64,000 nt of DNA from Pseudomonadota bacterium (GCA_023451825.1 JAEXYA010000046.1:1-64000); one strand, 5' to 3'. Shown: positions 35,224 to 44,999, counted from the stretch's first letter. Numbers and translations: made by a program. The notes: generated from the letters alone by a model not told the origin.

Positions 35224-36165
35224 ATGAGCAAGTCACGCGATCCAATGGACGTCCCAGCAGCCGCATTCGATATGACGCAACATGCGCCCCACGACGCGCC
35301 GCTATCGGCCAGTGACGAGATGGCGCGTGTCCTCAAAATGGCTCCGTTCCGCATGGCATCGGACCCGGCCAGTGGCACGATCGCCCATTGGAAACACGGC
35401 GCCCTGCACGACGTCGTCGGGCCGATGGCCGATCACGTCATCATGACCTATACCGGCTCCATGCAGCGGCTGGAGCGGCGCTCCGGCACATCGATCGCCA
35501 TCGGCACCGGGCGCGTGGGGGTGGTGACGATCATTCCTGCCGGCTCAAGCGCACGCTGGGATATTCCCGGGCCTGTCAGCGTGGTGCAGCTTTATCTGCC
35601 GCATAGGACGCTCGCGCGTGTTGCGGACGAGGCCGACACGACGGCGCCGGCCAATCTTCTTGAACGAACCGGCCATCCCGATCCCGTCACATCGCGCCTG
35701 TTGCTCAGCGCTGCCGATGTCATCGACGGCAATGCCGCATTGGATGCACTGTTCAGGCAACAACTCACCGATCTCCTTGCAACGCGTCTCCTGTCTGCGC
35801 ATGCCGGCTCCCCCTCGCTGTTTCAGCAGGCGACGGGCGGGCTCGCGCCGAAAACGCTGATGCGGGCCATCGAGCGCTTGCGCGCCGATAGCGACACCGA
35901 CGTTTCGCTTTCCACCCTTGCCGCAGATGCGGGTCTGTCGCGCTTTCATTTCTGCCGTGCCTTTAAGGAAAGCACCGGGCTTTCACCACATGCCTGGTTG
36001 CGCCAACACCGGCTCACGCAGGCGATGAACATGTTGCGCGACACCGATGCATCGATCGTGTCGGTGGCGATGGCGCTTGGCTATGCCTCGCAGACGGCAT
36101 TTGCAGCCGCGTTCAGAAAACTGACCGGCGAAAGTCCCAGCGATTGGCGGCGACGTTCACGCTAA
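35224..36165 (+). CDS. AraC family transcriptional regulator
   Basis: 313 residues. Cupin-type N-terminal domain (residues about 25-200; RVGVVTIIPAGSSARWDIPG) and two C-terminal HTH motifs (VSLSTLAADAGLSRFHFCRAF; SIVSVAMALGYASQTAFAAAF), ending RKLTGESPSDWRRR. Immediately upstream, on the same strand, of the FAD-oxidoreductase and metallo-beta-lactamase genes, which are its likely targets. Confidence 0.9.
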   Translation: MSKSRDPMDVPAAAFDMTQHAPHDAPLSASDEMARVLKMAPFRMASDPASGTIAHWKHGALHDVVGPMADHVIMTYTGSMQRLERRSGTSIAIGTGRVGVVTIIPAGSSARWDIPGPVSVVQLYLPHRTLARVADEADTTAPANLLERTGHPDPVTSRLLLSAADVIDGNAALDALFRQQLTDLLATRLLSAHAGSPSLFQQATGGLAPKTLMRAIERLRADSDTDVSLSTLAADAGLSRFHFCRAFKESTGLSPHAWLRQHRLTQAMNMLRDTDASIVSVAMALGYASQTAFAAAFRKLTGESPSDWRRRSR

Positions 36166-36265
36166 CCGCAATCCCGCTATAGCGACATCAATCGCTCTGG
36201 CGCAGTCGAACATCGCATTGGCTAAACCGTCCCCATGCTTACGCAGCACGAGAGGGATACAAGCA

Positions 36266-36574
36266 ATGGCCTGGAAGATCTTCAGTGGTCCATCTGCCAT
36301 TTTATCGCGACGGCGCGTGTTCGCGAGCGCCCTCCTCTATGGGCTCACGCTGACCATTCGACTGACCAACCCGGCGGGCGAGGAAGCGGAAAAGCCACCG
36401 CTGCCGGCAACGCAGAAGAGCAGCGCATTGCTGTCCATCATGGCCCATGCCGGCAATCCGGCTTTGACCGATCGCACATTCAGATCCGCGAGACCGCTGG
36501 TCTCGCGCGCCTGCCGCAGCGGATGTGACCGTCCCCTGCAACTCGCCTCAGTGCCTGACTGCTTGCCGCCATAG
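36266..36574 (+). CDS. Doubtful small protein upstream of the FAD oxidoreductase
   Basis: 102 codons from ATG 36266 (MAWKIFSGPSAILSRRRVF), preceded by AGAGGGA. It has one hydrophobic stretch (FASALLYGLTLTIRL) and then no recognisable fold; the last 40 residues are Arg/Ser-rich and may be chance. The region 36166-36693 otherwise holds nothing clear. Confidence 0.3.
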   Translation: MAWKIFSGPSAILSRRRVFASALLYGLTLTIRLTNPAGEEAEKPPLPATQKSSALLSIMAHAGNPALTDRTFRSARPLVSRACRSGCDRPLQLASVPDCLPP

Positions 36575-36693
36575 CGCGGCACCCCATCGTCCACGTCGTC
36601 ATCGTCGTCGATCGCAACACACGTGCTGCCACCGGTCTGCAGCGGCGACGGCGTGCCTGTCCCCAAGCCCACCAACGCCAAGGAGAAAGTACC

Positions 36694-37899
36694 ATGCGAA
36701 TTATCATCATAGGCGCCGGCTTTGCCGGCATGTACGCCGCCCTGTCAGCAGCGCGACTGCGCGACATCAAGGGCGTGTCGCCCGACCAGCTCGAAATTGC
36801 GCTGGTCGCACCTGAGCCGACGCTGGTGATCCGTCCGCGCCTCTATGAGCCGAAGCCGGAAACCCTGACGGCATCGCTGCTGGATGTGCTCAAGGCCGTC
36901 GATGTCGCCTATGTGCAGGGCACTGCGCAAACCATCGATACTGCATCCCGCACCGTTCAGGTCGCGACCACCGACAATGCGCGGCAGTCGCTGTCTTATG
37001 ATCGTCTGGTCGTCGCGACCGGCAGCCGGCTGTTCCGTCCGAACATTCCCGGCCTCGCCGAGCATGGCTTCAGCGTCGACAATCTCGACGATGCGATCGC
37101 CCTCGACAAGCATCTCCACGGTCTGGCTCAAAAGCCCGCATCGACCGGACGCAACACCGTCGTCGTCGCCGGTGGCGGCTTCACGGGAATCGAGGCCGGG
37201 ACTGAAATGCCGGCGCGGCTTCGCGCGATCCTCGGCAAGGACGCCAAGCCGCGCGTGATCATCGTCGATCGCAACAGCGCTATTGCGCCCGACATGGGCG
37301 ATGGTCCGCGCCCCATCATCGAGGAAGCGCTGCGCAAGCTCGGTGTCGAGACCCGACTTGGCGTCGGCGTCGCTTCACTCGATCAGTCCGGCATCACGCT
37401 GTCCGATGGCGCGCATATCGAAGCGCAGACGGTGATCTGGGCAGCGGGGATGCGCGCGGCGCCGCTGACTGCGGAGATCCCCGGCGAACGCGATAATTTC
37501 GGCCGCTTGCTGGTGGATAGCGACCTGCGCGTATCTTCCGTCGCCGGCGTTTTTGCCACCGGTGACGCGGCGCGCGCCGCCAGCGACGATATCGGCAATT
37601 ACGCGCTGATGTCGTGCCAGCATGCGACGCGCATGGGCGCCTTTGCCGGCAACAATGCCGCCGCCGAACTGCTCGGCATGCCGACCCGCCCGTATCACCA
37701 GAAGGCCTATGTGACCTGCCTCGACCTCGGCGACGCCGGCGCGCTGTTCACGCGCGGCTGGGATCGCAAGGTCGAGATGGTCGGCGACGTCGCCAAGAAG
37801 ACCAAGCAGGAAATCAACACCGTCTGGATCTATCCGCCGAAACCCGAGCGCGCCGCCGCACTTGCCTCCGCCGATCCCGAGCGCGTGACCGATCTCTAG
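36694..37899 (+). CDS. NDH-2-like FAD/NAD-dependent oxidoreductase
   Basis: 401 residues. FAD-binding GAGFAGMYAA at the start, second Rossmann motif VVVAGGGFTGIEAG (about residues 154-167), and GVFATGDAARA near residue 290 before the C-terminal part. Resembles type II NADH dehydrogenases and related pyridine nucleotide-disulfide oxidoreductases; no membrane-anchoring helix is obvious. Clustered with an AraC regulator and a metallo-beta-lactamase-fold enzyme, so it may act in a detoxification or quinone-related route. Confidence 0.87.
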   Translation: MRIIIIGAGFAGMYAALSAARLRDIKGVSPDQLEIALVAPEPTLVIRPRLYEPKPETLTASLLDVLKAVDVAYVQGTAQTIDTASRTVQVATTDNARQSLSYDRLVVATGSRLFRPNIPGLAEHGFSVDNLDDAIALDKHLHGLAQKPASTGRNTVVVAGGGFTGIEAGTEMPARLRAILGKDAKPRVIIVDRNSAIAPDMGDGPRPIIEEALRKLGVETRLGVGVASLDQSGITLSDGAHIEAQTVIWAAGMRAAPLTAEIPGERDNFGRLLVDSDLRVSSVAGVFATGDAARAASDDIGNYALMSCQHATRMGAFAGNNAAAELLGMPTRPYHQKAYVTCLDLGDAGALFTRGWDRKVEMVGDVAKKTKQEINTVWIYPPKPERAAALASADPERVTDL

Positions 37900-37942
37900 C
37901 CTCCCCCGTCAAACCCATCGATCAACCAAGGAGAACTGACAG

Positions 37943-38908
37943 ATGACACAGACCATTGAAGCCAACCGGCACACCACCACCACGAGGCCCGTGAGCCATG
38001 ATGCGATTCCAGCCCCGATCAGGTCGGGGCGCGATGAGCTGGTGCCGTCACGCTATGCGGTGAAGATCGGCGACATCGACGTGCTGGTGGTGAGCGACGG
38101 CGTGCTGCCGCTTCCCAACACCATGCTCGGCCATAATGCCGATCCCGCCGCGCGCGCCGCCTGGATACACGACATGTTCCTGCCGCCGGATGCGTCCGAC
38201 TGGCCGCTCAACGTGGTGGTGGTGCGCAGCGGTGACCAGATCATCCTCGTCGATGCCGGGCTCGGGCTCGACCCCGACCTGCATCTGCCCCGCGCCGGAC
38301 AGTTGATCCAGCGCCTGGCCGCGGCCGATATCGACCTCGGCTGCGTGACCGACATTGTGCTCACGCATCTTCACATGGACCATATCGGCGGACTGCTCGT
38401 CGAGGGCGTGAAGGATAAGATGCGCGCGGACCTGCGGATCCACGTGGCCGCGGCCGAGGTCGAGTTCTGGAGAGCGCCCGATTTCACGCATACGCGAATG
38501 CCGAACGGATTCCCCGACGCGCTGCGGGCGACAGCCAAGCGGTTCATGGCCGAATATGGCAACCATTTCCGGACATTTGTTGACGAGCACGAACTGGCGC
38601 CGGGCGTCATCGTTCGCCGCACCGGTGGCCACACGCCCGGACATAGCATCGTCCGCCTCGCCTCTGGCGGCGACGCCCTGACCTTCGCCGGCGACGCCAT
38701 TTTCACTGTCGGCTTCGATCAGCCCGACTGGCACAACGGCTTCGAGCACGATCCGGAAGAGGCGGCGCGCGTGCGGACGCGCATGCTGCGAGAGCTGGCA
38801 GCCACCGGTGAATTGCTGGTCGCAACCCATCTGCCCTTCCCCTCGGCCGGCCACGTGGCCATCGACGGTGACGCGTTCCGCTGGGTGCCGATCTCCTGGG
38901 ATTATTGA
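37943..38908 (+). CDS. Metallo-beta-lactamase fold hydrolase
   Basis: 321 residues, GGAGAACTGACAG upstream. Metal motif THLHMDHIGG (about residues 135-144; HxHxDH), a later His in RTGGHTPGHS and Asp in FAGDAI complete the site. The first ~30 residues are an extra hydrophilic arm. Group is similar to N-acyl homoserine lactonase or methyl-parathion-hydrolase-type enzymes; the real substrate is unknown. Same operon as the FAD oxidoreductase, 43 bases away. Confidence 0.88.
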   Translation: MTQTIEANRHTTTTRPVSHDAIPAPIRSGRDELVPSRYAVKIGDIDVLVVSDGVLPLPNTMLGHNADPAARAAWIHDMFLPPDASDWPLNVVVVRSGDQIILVDAGLGLDPDLHLPRAGQLIQRLAAADIDLGCVTDIVLTHLHMDHIGGLLVEGVKDKMRADLRIHVAAAEVEFWRAPDFTHTRMPNGFPDALRATAKRFMAEYGNHFRTFVDEHELAPGVIVRRTGGHTPGHSIVRLASGGDALTFAGDAIFTVGFDQPDWHNGFEHDPEEAARVRTRMLRELAATGELLVATHLPFPSAGHVAIDGDAFRWVPISWDY

Positions 38909-38945
38909 GCCCACGTCGAACGCGAAAGCAACGCGCAACAATACC

Positions 38946-38975
38946 AAACGCCGCGGTTTCCCGCGGCGTTTTGTT
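38946..38975. terminator. Bidirectional terminator
   Basis: 11-bp perfect stem AAACGCCGCGG/CCGCGGCGTTT with loop TTTC, followed by TGTTTG. It separates the metallo-beta-lactamase gene from the convergent livM gene. Confidence 0.88.
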
Positions 38976-38992
38976 TGTCGATCCGCCTACCC

Positions 38993-40012
38993 TTACAGCG
39001 AGCGCTTGAACAGATGCGCGACTTCGCCGACCAGGCCGCGGCGGAAGGTGAGAACGCAGACCACGAAGATCACGCCCTGGATCACCGTCACCCACTGGCC
39101 GAAGCCGGCGAGATATTGCTGCATGGCGATGATCACGAAGGCGCCGACCACCGGGCCGAACAGCGTCCCGAGACCGCCCACGAGCACGATCAGCACGACC
39201 TCGCCCGACATGGTCCAGTGAACGTCGGTGAGCGAGGCGTTCTGCGCCACGAACACTTTGAGCGCACCGGCGAAGCCGGCCAGCGTGCCCGACAGGATGA
39301 AGGCCATCAGCTTGTAGTGATCGGCCTTGTAGCCCAGCGACACCGCACGCGGTTCGTTCTCGCGGATCGCCTTCAGCACCTCGCCGAACGGCGAGTTGAT
39401 GGTGCGGAAGATCATCAGGAAGCCGGCCAGGAAGCCGACCAGGATCACGTAATACAGCGTGGTCGGCTTCGACAGGTCGAACAGGCCGAACAGTTTGCCC
39501 TGCGGGATGCCCTGGATGCCGTCTTCACCATGGGTGAACGGCGTCTGCAGATAGAGGAAGAAGATCAGCTGCGACAGCGCCAGCGTGATCATGGCGAAAT
39601 AGATGCCCTGACGACGGATGGCGACCAGACCGGTGAGAACCGACAGCACCAGCGCGGCCACGAGGCCGAACACAATGGACAGTTCCGGTGACAGCGGGCC
39701 CATATTGATCATGAACTCGCCGATCAACGGGACCTTGAAGCCGATGGTGCCGACCTTCGCCATATGCGCGGTGACATAGCCCGCGGTGCCCATGAACATG
39801 GCATGGCCGAACGAGAGCAGACCGACATAGCCGAGCAGCAGGTTGAAGGCGCAGGCGAACAGCGCAAAGCACAGCGCCTGCATCACGAAGAACGGATACA
39901 GCCCCGAGAACGGCACCGCCGCCAGCAGGACGGCCATGATCACGAAGGCGACCATTTCGTCCTTGGTGCCGCGGGTCTTCGTGGGGATCGAATTGTCTGT
40001 GATGGTGGTCAT
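38993..40012 (-). CDS. livM: HAAT-type ABC transporter permease LivM
   Basis: 339 residues, about nine membrane helices. The LivM signature region ACAFNLLLGYVGLLSFGHAMF (split over residues 53-73) and the EAA-like loop RENEPRAVSLGY are present. Forms the channel with LivH for branched amino acids, amides or aromatic acids. Last gene of the six-gene operon; starts 1 base after livH ends. Confidence 0.93.
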   Translation of the reverse strand: MTTITDNSIPTKTRGTKDEMVAFVIMAVLLAAVPFSGLYPFFVMQALCFALFACAFNLLLGYVGLLSFGHAMFMGTAGYVTAHMAKVGTIGFKVPLIGEFMINMGPLSPELSIVFGLVAALVLSVLTGLVAIRRQGIYFAMITLALSQLIFFLYLQTPFTHGEDGIQGIPQGKLFGLFDLSKPTTLYYVILVGFLAGFLMIFRTINSPFGEVLKAIRENEPRAVSLGYKADHYKLMAFILSGTLAGFAGALKVFVAQNASLTDVHWTMSGEVVLIVLVGGLGTLFGPVVGAFVIIAMQQYLAGFGQWVTVIQGVIFVVCVLTFRRGLVGEVAHLFKRSL

Positions 40013-40013
40013 A

Positions 40014-40889
40014 TCAGGTGGTCCGTCCCGTCAGGCCCGAGGGTTTCACGAGGAGCACCAAGACCATCAGCACGAAGACGACGGTGTTGGAGGCCTCGGG
40101 GTAGAAATACTTGGTCAGGCCCTCGATGATGCCGAGGGTGAAACCGGTGATGATCGATCCCATGATCGAGCCCATGCCGCCGATGACGACGACCGCGAAC
40201 ACGACAATGATCAGATCCGCGCCCATCAGCGGGCGAACCTGGTTGATCGGTGCCGACAGCACGCCGGCCATGGCGGCCAGACCGACGCCGAGACCATAGG
40301 TCAGCGTGATCATCAAGGGCACGTTGATGCCGAAGGCGCGCACCAGTGTCGGGTTCTCCGTCGCGGCGCGCAGGTAAGCGCCGAGGCGCGTACGCTCGAT
40401 CAGGAACCAGGTGGCGATACAGACGACCAGCGAGAAGATGACGACCCAGCCGCGATAGATCGGGAGGAACATGAAGCCGAGATTGACGCCGCCCTTCAGC
40501 GCATCGGGGATCGCGTAAGGCAGACCCGAGGAGCCAAAATAGTTCTGGAAAACGCCCTGGATGATCAGCGCGAGACCGAAGGTGAGCAACAGGCCATACA
40601 AGTGATCGAGATTGGCGATCCATTGCAGCATCGTGCGTTCGAGGATCACCCCGAACAGGCCGACGATGACCGGCGCCAGGATCAACGCAGGCCAGTAGCC
40701 GATGCCTGCCAGATTGAGCAGGAAGTAAGCCACGAAGGCGCCCATCATATAGAGCGCGCCATGGGCGAAATTGATGATGTTCAGCATGCCGAAAATCACG
40801 GCGAGACCGAGACTCAGCAAGGCGTAGAAGGAGCCGTTGATGAGCCCGACCAGCAATTGTGCGGACAGGGCCTGGAGATTGATCGACAT
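40014..40889 (-). CDS. livH: HAAT-type ABC transporter permease LivH
   Basis: 291 residues, eight or so membrane helices. QLLVGLINGSFYALLSLGLAV and NIINFAHGALYMMGAF at the N-terminus are diagnostic for LivH; the loop RAATENPTLVRAFGIN is the coupling element to the ATPases. Third from the end of the operon's message after the two binding proteins. Confidence 0.94.
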   Translation of the reverse strand: MSINLQALSAQLLVGLINGSFYALLSLGLAVIFGMLNIINFAHGALYMMGAFVAYFLLNLAGIGYWPALILAPVIVGLFGVILERTMLQWIANLDHLYGLLLTFGLALIIQGVFQNYFGSSGLPYAIPDALKGGVNLGFMFLPIYRGWVVIFSLVVCIATWFLIERTRLGAYLRAATENPTLVRAFGINVPLMITLTYGLGVGLAAMAGVLSAPINQVRPLMGADLIIVVFAVVVIGGMGSIMGSIITGFTLGIIEGLTKYFYPEASNTVVFVLMVLVLLVKPSGLTGRTT

Positions 40890-40961
40890 GGCGCTTTCAA
40901 CTCTAGAGTTGGTATTAAAAGTCGTGGCCCGGCGGCGGATACCGCCGGACCACAGCTCTCG

Positions 40962-42179
40962 TTATTTCTTCAACAGCGAACAGGTGCTCTTGTCGAGCGG
41001 CGTGAAGGCCTGGTCGGCCGGAATGGTGGCGACCAGCTTGTAGTAATCCCACGGCGTCTTCGATTCCGAAGGCTTCTTGACCTCGAACAGATAGGCCGGG
41101 TGGATCTTGCGGCCGTTCGGCTGGATCGTGCCCTTGCCGAATAGCGGATCGTCGGTGGGCATTTCCTTCATCTTGGCGACGATCTTGGCGCCATCATGCG
41201 GATTGCCGCCGAGGGCTTCCAGCGCCTTCAGGTAATGCAGCGTGCCGGAATAGACGCCGGCCTGCACCATGGTCGGCGGAGCCGCGCCCTTCGAGCGCGC
41301 CGAGAAGCGCTTCGAGAATTCACGGGTGCCGTCGTTCATGTCCCAATAGAAGGTCTCGGTGAAGGACAGGCCCTGAGCCAGATCGAGGCCCATCGACTTC
41401 ACGTCGGTGAGGAACAGCAGCAGCGCGGCCAGCTTCTGGCTCTTGCTGATGCCGAATTCGGCGGCCTGCTTGATGGTGGTCGAGGTGTCGCCGCCGGCAT
41501 TCGCAAGGCCGATGACCTTGGCACCCGACGACTGCGCCTGCAGCAGGAAGGACGAGAAGTCCGACGAGTTCAGCGGATGCTTGACGGAGCCCGTGACCTT
41601 GCCGCCCGCAGCCTTCAACGCATTCGTCGTGTCACGCTCGAGGGCGGCACCGAAGGCGTAGTCGGCGGTGAGGAAGAACCACGAGTCGCCACCGGCCTTG
41701 GTCAGCGCGGTGCCGGTGCCGTAAGCGAGGTTGTAGGTGTCATAGGTCCAGTGGATGGTGTTCGGCGTGCACTGGGCATTGGTGAGATCCGAGGTGCCGC
41801 CGCCGGAATTGATGTAGACGCCGTTCTTTTCCTTGACGACGTTGTTCACCGCGAGTGCCACGCCCGAATTCGGGACGTCGGTGATCATGTCCATCTTTTC
41901 GCGGTCGAACCACTGGCGCGCGAGATTGGCGCCGATGTCCGGCTTGTGCTGGTGATCGCCGGAGATCACGTCGATGGTCCAGCCCTTGGCCTTGAGGCCG
42001 GAATCTTCAACGGCCATCTGCGCGGCCAGGGTCGAGCCCGGGCCGGCGAGATCGGCGTAGATACCGGAGAGATCGGTGAGCACGCCGATCTTGACGTTCT
42101 TGTCCTGAGCCGCGGCCGCGGAGGCGGTCGCAGCAGCAATGGCGGTGCCGAGCAGCAGTCTGGTAATCACTTTAGACAT
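40962..42179 (-). CDS. HAAT-type periplasmic substrate-binding protein (copy 2)
   Basis: 405 residues with signal peptide ending ASAAAAQ. NVKIGVLTDLSGIYADLAGPGST opens the mature fold (type I periplasmic binding protein). Ends TPLDKSTCSLLKK, a tail shared with the copies at 42220 and 55410, including a conserved Cys. Closely related to its neighbour, so arose by tandem duplication. Ligand not predictable from sequence. Confidence 0.92.
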   Translation of the reverse strand: MSKVITRLLLGTAIAAATASAAAAQDKNVKIGVLTDLSGIYADLAGPGSTLAAQMAVEDSGLKAKGWTIDVISGDHQHKPDIGANLARQWFDREKMDMITDVPNSGVALAVNNVVKEKNGVYINSGGGTSDLTNAQCTPNTIHWTYDTYNLAYGTGTALTKAGGDSWFFLTADYAFGAALERDTTNALKAAGGKVTGSVKHPLNSSDFSSFLLQAQSSGAKVIGLANAGGDTSTTIKQAAEFGISKSQKLAALLLFLTDVKSMGLDLAQGLSFTETFYWDMNDGTREFSKRFSARSKGAAPPTMVQAGVYSGTLHYLKALEALGGNPHDGAKIVAKMKEMPTDDPLFGKGTIQPNGRKIHPAYLFEVKKPSESKTPWDYYKLVATIPADQAFTPLDKSTCSLLKK

Positions 42180-42219
42180 TCAATTCCTCTTCGACTGCTC
42201 CCGGCACGCGCCGAGAGCA

Positions 42220-43443
42220 CTATTTCTTCAACAGTGGGCAGGAGCTCTTATCGAGCGGCGTGAAGGCCTGGTCGGCCGGAATGGTGGCGACCACCTTGTA
42301 GTAATCCCACGGCCCCTTGGATTCTTCGGGCTTCTTGACCTCAAACAGATAGGCGGGATGCAGCTTGCGCCCGTTGGGCTGGATCGTTCCCTTCCCGAAG
42401 ATGGTGTCGTCTGTCGGCGTCGCCTTCATTTTTTCGACGATCTTGAGGCCGTCGTGATTGTTGCCGCCCATGGCTTCAAGCGTCTTGAAGTAATGGATCA
42501 GCGACGAGTAGACGCCGGCATGCACGGTGGTTGGCATGCTCTTGTTCTTCATGCGCTCCTGGAAGCGCTTGGAGAATGCGCGGGTGCCGTCATTGAGATC
42601 CCAGTAGAAGGTCTCGGTGAAGTTCAGGCCCTGGGCGATCGGCAGGCCGAGCGCGTGGATGTCCGAGATGAACATCAGGAGGCCGGCGAGCTTCTGGCCG
42701 CCCTTGACGATGCCAAATTCCGACGCCTGCTTGATGGAGTTGATCGTGTCGCCGCCGGCATTGGCGAGACCGATGACCTTCGCCTTCGAGGTCTGCGCCT
42801 GCAGCAAGAAGCTTGAGAAGTCCGGCGTGTTGAGCGGCGGACGCACGCTGCCCACCACCTTGCCGCCGATCTTGGTCACGGCAGCCGTGGTGTCACGCTC
42901 CAGCGCGGTGCCGAAGGCATAGTCCGCAGTCAGGAAGAACCAGGTGTCCCCGCCCGCTTTGGTCAGCGCGGTGCCGGTGCCGTTGGCGAGCTGATAGGTG
43001 TCATAGGCCCAGTGGATCGTGTTGGGCGAGCACTGCGCGTTGGAGAGATCCGACGTGCCCGAACCGGAGTTCAGATAGACGCCGTTCTTTTCCTTGACCA
43101 CATTGCTGACGGCGAGACCGACCGACGAGGTCGGCACGTCGACGATGACGTCGAGCTTGTCGCGATCGAACCACTGGCGCGCGATGTTGACGCCGATGTC
43201 CGGCTTGTTCTGATGGTCGCCCACCAGCACCTCGATCTTCCAGCCCTTGGCCGCAAGTCCGGAGTCCTCTACCGCCATCTGCGCGGCGAGCGTGGAGCCC
43301 ACGCCCGTCACGTCGGCATAGAGGCCGGACTGGTCGTTCAGCACGCCGATCTTGGCCGTCTTGTCCTGCGCCGATGCTACGGAGTTCGCGGCCAACATAG
43401 CCGCGATGACAAGTAGCGATGACGTAACCCTCTTGTTCAGCAT
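42220..43443 (-). CDS. HAAT-type periplasmic substrate-binding protein (copy 1)
   Basis: 407 residues with signal peptide ending ANSVASAQ. Mature protein begins KTAKIGVLNDQSGLYADVTG. Paralogue of the downstream copy across its whole length (for instance LNDGTRAFSKRF versus MNDGTREFSKRF; GKGTIQPNGRKLHPAYLFEVKKP in both). Two receptors feeding one permease may widen the ligand range. Confidence 0.92.
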   Translation of the reverse strand: MLNKRVTSSLLVIAAMLAANSVASAQDKTAKIGVLNDQSGLYADVTGVGSTLAAQMAVEDSGLAAKGWKIEVLVGDHQNKPDIGVNIARQWFDRDKLDVIVDVPTSSVGLAVSNVVKEKNGVYLNSGSGTSDLSNAQCSPNTIHWAYDTYQLANGTGTALTKAGGDTWFFLTADYAFGTALERDTTAAVTKIGGKVVGSVRPPLNTPDFSSFLLQAQTSKAKVIGLANAGGDTINSIKQASEFGIVKGGQKLAGLLMFISDIHALGLPIAQGLNFTETFYWDLNDGTRAFSKRFQERMKNKSMPTTVHAGVYSSLIHYFKTLEAMGGNNHDGLKIVEKMKATPTDDTIFGKGTIQPNGRKLHPAYLFEVKKPEESKGPWDYYKVVATIPADQAFTPLDKSSCPLLKK

Positions 43444-43510
43444 TGTGTCTCTCTCCCTGAGAACTTCACGATTTCACTCGGACCGTTGGCTCGTTCCGTA
43501 GCTTTTGTGA

Positions 43511-44251
43511 TTAGACGCCGAGATAGGTGTGCAGCTTGTCCATATTGGCGGACAGCTCCGAACTCGCGAATCCGTCCACGACCTTGCCGTGATCGACGAT
43601 GTAGAAGCGATCGGCGACGGTGGAGGCGAAACGGAAATTCTGCTCGACGAGCAGGATGGTGAAGCCTTCCGACTTCAGCCGCGCGATGGTGTGGCCGATC
43701 TGCTGGATGATGACGGGCGCCAGACCTTCGGTCGGCTCGTCCAGCATCAGGAAGCGCGCACCGGTGCGCAGGATGCGGCCGATGGCCAGCATCTGTTGCT
43801 CGCCACCCGAGAGCTTGGTGCCCTGGCTGTTGAGACGCTCCTTCAGATTCGGAAACAGTTCAAAGATCTGCTCGACCGAGAGGCCACCCGGACGGATGGT
43901 CGGCGGCAGCATCAGGTTCTCGCGCACATCGAGGCTGGAGAAGATGCCGCGCTCTTCCGGGCAGAAGGCGATGCCCTGCTTGGCGATCTTGTCCGAGGCA
44001 GTCTTGATGATTTCGTTGCCTTCGAACTTCACCGAGCCGGTGCGCTTGCCGATGATGCCCATGATGGACTTCAGCGTCGTGGTCTTGCCGGCGCCGTTGC
44101 GGCCGAGCAGCGTGACGACCTCGCCCTGCTTCACGTCGAAATTGATGCCGTGAAGAATGTGCGACTCGCCATACCACGCCTGCAGGTCGCGGACTTCGAG
44201 AACGGTCTTTGTCGATGCAGTCACCGGAGCGGCTGCGAGAGTATCAGCCAT
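43511..44251 (-). CDS. livF: HAAT-type ABC transporter ATPase LivF
   Basis: 246 residues. Walker A GRNGAGKTT, signature LSGGEQQMLAIGR, Walker B ARFLMLDEPTEGLAP. The order and short length mark it as LivF. Its ATG overlaps the livG stop by 8 bases, implying coupled translation. Confidence 0.95.
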   Translation of the reverse strand: MADTLAAAPVTASTKTVLEVRDLQAWYGESHILHGINFDVKQGEVVTLLGRNGAGKTTTLKSIMGIIGKRTGSVKFEGNEIIKTASDKIAKQGIAFCPEERGIFSSLDVRENLMLPPTIRPGGLSVEQIFELFPNLKERLNSQGTKLSGGEQQMLAIGRILRTGARFLMLDEPTEGLAPVIIQQIGHTIARLKSEGFTILLVEQNFRFASTVADRFYIVDHGKVVDGFASSELSANMDKLHTYLGV

Positions 44252-44999
44252 GTCCGGCTCCCAGGTAAGCTTCCTTCACGCGTTCGTCCTTGGTGAGGTC
44301 GGCATAGTTGCCTTCCGCCAGGATCTTGCCGCGCGTCAAAACAGTGATCCGATCCGACAGCGTCGAGACGACGCTGAGATTATGTTCGACCATCAGGATG
44401 GTGTATTTCGCCGAGATTCGCTTAATCAGCGCTGCGATCTTGTCGATGTCCTCATGGCCCATGCCGGCCATCGGCTCGTCCAGCAGCATCATCTCCGGAT
44501 CGAGCGCCAGCGTGGTGGCGATTTCCAGCGCGCGCTTACGGCCATAGGCCATCTCGACCGCCGGGGTGTTGGCGAATTCGGACAGGCCGACATCTTCGAG
44601 CAGTTCGGCGGCGCGCTGATTATATTTGTCGAGCACGCTCTTGGACCGCCAGAAGTCGAACGACGCACCATGCTGGCGCTGCAGCGCGACGCGGACATTC
44701 TCCAGCGCGGTCAGGTGCGGAAACACCGCCGAGATCTGGAACGAGCGCACGAGGCCAAGACGGGCCACGTCGGCCGGCGCCATCGCGCTGATGTCCCTGC
44801 CCTTGTAGAGAATCTGGCCTTCCGAGGGCTGCAGAAACTTGGTGAGAAGATTGAAACACGTCGTCTTGCCGGCGCCGTTCGGCCCGATCAACGCGTGAAT
44901 GGTACCCTTACGGACCTGGAGATTGACGTCGCGAACGGCGTAGAATCCCGCAAATTGTTTGGTCAGTCCGTGGGTTTCGAGGATGAACTCATCGGTCAA
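44244..44999 (-). CDS. livG: HAAT-type ABC transporter ATPase LivG
   Basis: 251 residues from a TTG at 44999 preceded by GGGGGAAA; this gives LTDEFILETHGLTKQF, the usual LivG beginning. A longer start at 45104 would add 35 unlikely residues. Walker A GPNGAGKTT; the LivG signature is degenerate (MAYGRKRALEIA), Walker B MMLLDEPMAGMG. First gene of the operon livG-livF-two receptors-livH-livM. Confidence 0.93.
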   Translation of the reverse strand: MTDEFILETHGLTKQFAGFYAVRDVNLQVRKGTIHALIGPNGAGKTTCFNLLTKFLQPSEGQILYKGRDISAMAPADVARLGLVRSFQISAVFPHLTALENVRVALQRQHGASFDFWRSKSVLDKYNQRAAELLEDVGLSEFANTPAVEMAYGRKRALEIATTLALDPEMMLLDEPMAGMGHEDIDKIAALIKRISAKYTILMVEHNLSVVSTLSDRITVLTRGKILAEGNYADLTKDERVKEAYLGAGHG

